Source of the DNA: Oscillospiraceae bacterium
GTDB lineage: Bacteria; Bacillota; Clostridia; Oscillospirales; Oscillospiraceae
Assembly (NCBI GenBank): GCA_031255955.1
Contig: JAIRRO010000134.1
Location: forward strand, 1 to 8,180
Direction of reading: 5' to 3'
DNA length: 8,180 nt
The position numbers and the translations under genes are program-made. Shown piece by piece: positions 5,207-8,180 of the stretch; position 1 is the first letter of the stretch; each line of letters starts with the position of its first letter. The notes under the pieces were generated by a model that did no database searches, was not told the origin of the DNA, and worked only from the letters and a program-made list of their open reading frames with translations.

Positions 5207-7036
5207 ATGGGTAAAATAATCGGAATAGATCTGGGTACAACAAATTCCTGCGTGGCGGTTATCGAGGGTGGCGAGCCAACCGTTATCGCCAACGCGGAGG
5301 GCGCGCGCACAACGCCGTCAGTCGTTGCGTTCTCGCGTGAGGGCGAGCGTATGATCGGCGCGGTGGCGAAGCGTCAGGCGGTCACAAATCCGGAGCGCAC
5401 CATCTCGTCCATCAAGCGCGAAATGGGCTCCGCGTACAAGGTGTCGATTGACGACAAGCATTATACGCCGCAGGAGATTTCCGCGATGGTTCTGCAAAAG
5501 CTGAAGACCGACGCGGAGAACTATCTGGGGCAAAAGGTCACGGAGGCGGTGATCACCGTCCCCGCGTATTTCACAGACAGCCAGCGGCAGGCGACGAAGG
5601 ACGCCGGAAAAATCGCGGGGCTGGACGTCAAGCGCATCATCAACGAGCCTACGGCGGCGGCGCTGGCTTACGGCATTGATAAGGAAAACGAGCAAAAAAT
5701 TATGGTGTATGACCTCGGCGGCGGCACGTTTGACGTTTCTGTGCTGGAGATTGGCGACGGCGTTATCGAGGTGCTTGCCACGGCGGGCAACAACCGTCTC
5801 GGCGGCGACGACTTTGACGAGTGCGTCGTGAACTATCTGCTATCGGAGTTCAAAAAATCCAACGGTATTGACCTAGCTGCCGACAAGCTGGCGCTGCAGC
5901 GTCTGCGCGAGGCGGCTGAGAAGGCGAAAATCGACCTCTCCGGGCTTGCCCAGACGAATATAAATCTGCCGTATATCACGGCGGACGCGTCGGGACCCAA
6001 GCACCTTGATATGACGCTGTCCCGCGCGAAGTTCAACGAGCTGACGGCGCAGCTGGTGGAAAAGACGATGGAGCCTGTCAATCAGGCGCTGCGCGACTCG
6101 GGACTCAGCGCCAACCAGCTCTCAAAGGTGCTGCTCGTCGGCGGCTCGACACGTATCCCCGCCGTTCAGGACGCCGTGAAGCGCATCACGGGTAAGGAGC
6201 CGTTTAAGGGCATAAATCCCGATGAATGTGTCGCTGTCGGCGCGGCGATTCAAGCCGGTGTGCTCGGCGGCGACGTTGAGGGCATACTGCTGCTGGACGT
6301 GACGCCGCTGTCGCTCGGCATCGAAACCATGGGCGGGGTGTTCACGCGACTTATTGAGCGCAACACAACGATTCCGACGAAAAAATCGCAGGTGTTCTCC
6401 ACGGCGGCTGACAACCAGACCTCCGTTGAGGTAAATGTGCTTCAGGGCGAGCGCGAAATCGCGCAGTACAACAAATCGCTGGGTAAGTTCCATCTGGACG
6501 GCATTGCCCCGGCGCGGCGCGGTGTGCCGCAGATAGAGGTCACGTTTGACATCGACGCCAACGGCATAGTCAATGTTTCGGCGAAAGACCTCGGCACGGG
6601 CAGAGAGCAGCACATCACGATAACAAGCTCCACGAATCTGTCGAAGGACGATATTGAAAAAGCCGTCAAGGAAGCCGAGCAGTACGCCGCGGAGGACAAA
6701 AAGCGCCGCGAGGAGGCGGACACGCGCAATGCGGCGGATCAGGCTGTGTATCAATCGGAAAAGACGATTTCAGAGCTTGCCGACAAGATATCGCCGGAGG
6801 ATAAGCAGACGATTGAGGACGGCATAGCACGCGTAAAAACCGCGCTTGAGGGCACGGATATCGATGCAATAAAAGCCGCGACAGAGGAGCTTACAAAGGC
6901 GTTTTACCCCATTTCCGAGAAGCTCTACGGGCAAAATCAAGGCGACCCCGGCGCGCCGCCCCCGCCGGACGGCTCTGACGGCGGCGACTATTACGACGCG
7001 GATTACGAGGTTGTGGACGACGACGACAAGCAGTAA
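5207..7036 (+). CDS. dnaK: Molecular chaperone DnaK (Hsp70)
   Basis: DnaK (609 aa) is the ATP-driven Hsp70 that binds exposed hydrophobic peptide segments in the cytoplasm, working with DnaJ and GrpE encoded on either side. The ATPase domain shows all three signatures: GIDLGTTNSCVAV (6-18), YDLGGGTFDVSVLE (168-181) and LLVGGSTRIPAVQDAV (309-324). The interdomain linker is ILLLDVTPLSLGIETMGG (360-377). The substrate-binding beta domain and helical lid follow. The C-terminal tail contains a Pro/Gly-rich stretch (GAPPPPDGSDGG) and ends YEVVDDDDKQ, an acidic tail comparable to those of other bacterial DnaKs. Length fits the Gram-positive type. The ATG at 5207 has AGGAGG at 5192-5197 with a 9-nt spacer, the best ribosome site in the operon, consistent with high DnaK output. 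I see no internal promoter in the 53-bp gap after grpE. Confidence 0.98.
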   Translation: MGKIIGIDLGTTNSCVAVIEGGEPTVIANAEGARTTPSVVAFSREGERMIGAVAKRQAVTNPERTISSIKREMGSAYKVSIDDKHYTPQEISAMVLQKLKTDAENYLGQKVTEAVITVPAYFTDSQRQATKDAGKIAGLDVKRIINEPTAAALAYGIDKENEQKIMVYDLGGGTFDVSVLEIGDGVIEVLATAGNNRLGGDDFDECVVNYLLSEFKKSNGIDLAADKLALQRLREAAEKAKIDLSGLAQTNINLPYITADASGPKHLDMTLSRAKFNELTAQLVEKTMEPVNQALRDSGLSANQLSKVLLVGGSTRIPAVQDAVKRITGKEPFKGINPDECVAVGAAIQAGVLGGDVEGILLLDVTPLSLGIETMGGVFTRLIERNTTIPTKKSQVFSTAADNQTSVEVNVLQGEREIAQYNKSLGKFHLDGIAPARRGVPQIEVTFDIDANGIVNVSAKDLGTGREQHITITSSTNLSKDDIEKAVKEAEQYAAEDKKRREEADTRNAADQAVYQSEKTISELADKISPEDKQTIEDGIARVKTALEGTDIDAIKAATEELTKAFYPISEKLYGQNQGDPGAPPPPDGSDGGDYYDADYEVVDDDDKQ

Positions 7037-7041
7037 GGGCG

Positions 7042-8163
7042 ATGGCTGAAAAAAGAGATTATTACGAGGCGCTGGGCGTTGGTCGCGGCGCCTCGGACAA
7101 CGAAATAAAAAAGGCCTTTCGGCAGCTCGCCAAGCAGTATCATCCCGATGTAAACCCCGGCGACCAAGCCGCCGAGGCGCGCTTTAAGGAGATAAACGAA
7201 GCCTACGAGGTGCTGTCAGACGCGGACAAAAAGGGGCGCTATGACGCCTACGGACACGCGGGCGTGGATCCGAGCTATGCCGCGTCCGGCGGTGGCTTCG
7301 GCGGTTTTGATGGCTTTGGCGGCTTTGCGGGCGGCGATTTGGGCGATATCCTCGGCACGATATTCGGCGGGGGCAGAAGCTCGACGGCGCAGCGCAACGC
7401 GCCGCGTCGCGGTGAGCGCGTCTCCGTCGGCGTCACGGTGAGCTTTGAGGACGCGGCGTTCGGCTGCGAAAAGGAGCTTGAAATCACCCGCGTGGAAAAC
7501 TGCGAGGAATGCTCCGGCACCGGCGCCGCGCCCGGTACGACGCCGGAAAAATGCACGCAGTGCAACGGCTCGGGCGTTGTGACGCAAACGCGCCGGACGG
7601 CGTTCGGCGTGATGCAAAGCTCGGCGGACTGTCCCAAATGCGGCGGGCGCGGGAGGATAATATCCTCCCCGTGTGAAAAATGCCGCGGCGCGGGACGCGT
7701 GCGCCGCCGCCGCACGGTGACAGTGAGAATCCCCGCCGGAATAGACTCCGGACAGGCGCTGAATATGCGCGGTCAGGGCGGCGCGGGCATAAACGGCGGA
7801 GAATCCGGCGATTTATACGTCAGCGTAACAGTCCGCCCGCACGACATATTTGAACGCGACGGCACAGCCGTCCTGCTGGAGCTGCCGATTTCCTTCACAA
7901 AGGCGGCGCTCGGCGGGGAGGCAGAGGTTCCGACGCTGGACGGCAAGGTGAAATACACAATTCCGGAGGGCACACAGACCGGCACGACGTTCCGCCTGCG
8001 CGGCAAGGGCATCCCCAGCCTGCGCGGCGTTGGACGCGGCGACCAGCTCGTCACCGTCCGGGTGAAAACACCCACCAACCTCACCCGCGAACAAAAGGAG
8101 CTCCTGCGCCAGCTGGAGGGCGACGGGGAAGCAGACCGCGGGAAGAAGAAAAAAAAGAAGTAG
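7042..8163 (+). CDS. dnaJ: Chaperone DnaJ (Hsp40, type I)
   Basis: DnaJ (373 aa) binds unfolded clients, passes them to DnaK and stimulates its ATPase. The J domain spans about residues 5-70 with the essential HPD at 34-36. A Gly/Phe-rich linker follows (82-111, for example GGGFGGFDGFGGF). Four intact zinc motifs form the cysteine-rich domain: CEECSGTG (154), CTQCNGSG (171), CPKCGGRG (197) and CEKCRGAG (211). The C-terminal peptide-binding domains follow, with GDLYVSV and LGGEAEVPTLDGKVKYTIPEG. It is therefore a full type I DnaJ. The last residues are a run of six lysines rather than the KKxFFDKVKDAF-like end common in clostridial relatives. The ATG at 7042 is only 5 bp after the dnaK stop with a weak AAGGGCG site, suggesting translational coupling to dnaK. 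The 17 bases after its stop show no terminator, so the operon may continue beyond the window. Confidence 0.97.
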   Translation: MAEKRDYYEALGVGRGASDNEIKKAFRQLAKQYHPDVNPGDQAAEARFKEINEAYEVLSDADKKGRYDAYGHAGVDPSYAASGGGFGGFDGFGGFAGGDLGDILGTIFGGGRSSTAQRNAPRRGERVSVGVTVSFEDAAFGCEKELEITRVENCEECSGTGAAPGTTPEKCTQCNGSGVVTQTRRTAFGVMQSSADCPKCGGRGRIISSPCEKCRGAGRVRRRRTVTVRIPAGIDSGQALNMRGQGGAGINGGESGDLYVSVTVRPHDIFERDGTAVLLELPISFTKAALGGEAEVPTLDGKVKYTIPEGTQTGTTFRLRGKGIPSLRGVGRGDQLVTVRVKTPTNLTREQKELLRQLEGDGEADRGKKKKKK

Positions 8164-8180
8164 GGTGGGGCGGCAGCGCC

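Noticed and set aside
6122..6754. 210-codon minus-strand frame within dnaK
   Set aside because: Shadow of the highly conserved dnaK sequence; no family signature of its own.
8164..8180. Terminator after dnaJ
   Set aside because: Only 17 bases remain, with no complete hairpin and no T-run, so nothing can be called.
1..8180. CRISPR arrays, tRNA or rRNA genes, complete insertion sequence
   Set aside because: No regularly spaced repeats, no cloverleaf-like or rRNA-like sequence, and no intact transposase with paired ends were seen on reading both strands.

Overview
This window looks like chromosomal DNA from a moderately GC-rich Firmicute, most likely a clostridial relative (Oscillospiraceae/Ruminococcaceae-like). 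The evidence is the gene order hrcA-grpE-dnaK-dnaJ behind a perfect CIRCE operator, strong Shine-Dalgarno sites of the Gram-positive type, a 609-residue DnaK of Gram-positive length, and GC-rich genes separated by AT-rich spacers. The lineage is an inference from architecture and protein style, not from a database search.

Layout, left to right. (1) Positions 1-531 are clearly AT-richer (about 42% GC by hand count over 1-480, against well over 60% in sampled parts of the chaperone genes). They hold decayed sequence: an interrupted minus-strand reading frame of unknown origin (1 to about 322), then the C-terminal remnant of an IS30-family transposase (350 to about 531). (2) A complete minus-strand citrate synthase gene (532-1902) abuts the transposase remnant at its stop codon. 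(3) A complete minus-strand HipA-like kinase gene (2008-3117) follows, with its own extended -10 promoter and no visible HipB partner. (4) A 200-bp divergent control region (3118-3317) carries the kinase promoter leftward. Rightward it carries a sigma-A promoter followed by a perfect CIRCE palindrome plus one extra half-site. (5) hrcA, grpE, dnaK and dnaJ run on the plus strand from 3318 to 8163 with gaps of 30, 53 and 5 bp, and almost certainly form one heat-shock operon.

How the genes work together: HrcA represses the operon by binding CIRCE, and in the known system GroEL activity tunes HrcA folding. DnaK is the ATP-dependent Hsp70. DnaJ delivers substrates and stimulates its ATPase, and GrpE exchanges its nucleotide. 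Citrate synthase is central metabolism and the HipA-like kinase is an accessory gene; neither has an evident functional tie to the chaperones beyond position.

I found no strong evidence for an entirely new system. The points most worth a second look are the three-half-site CIRCE region, an HrcA with both an N-terminal extension and a C-terminal 12-residue tandem repeat, the orphan HipA-like kinase divergent from the heat-shock operon, and the IS30 breakpoint exactly at the citrate synthase stop.
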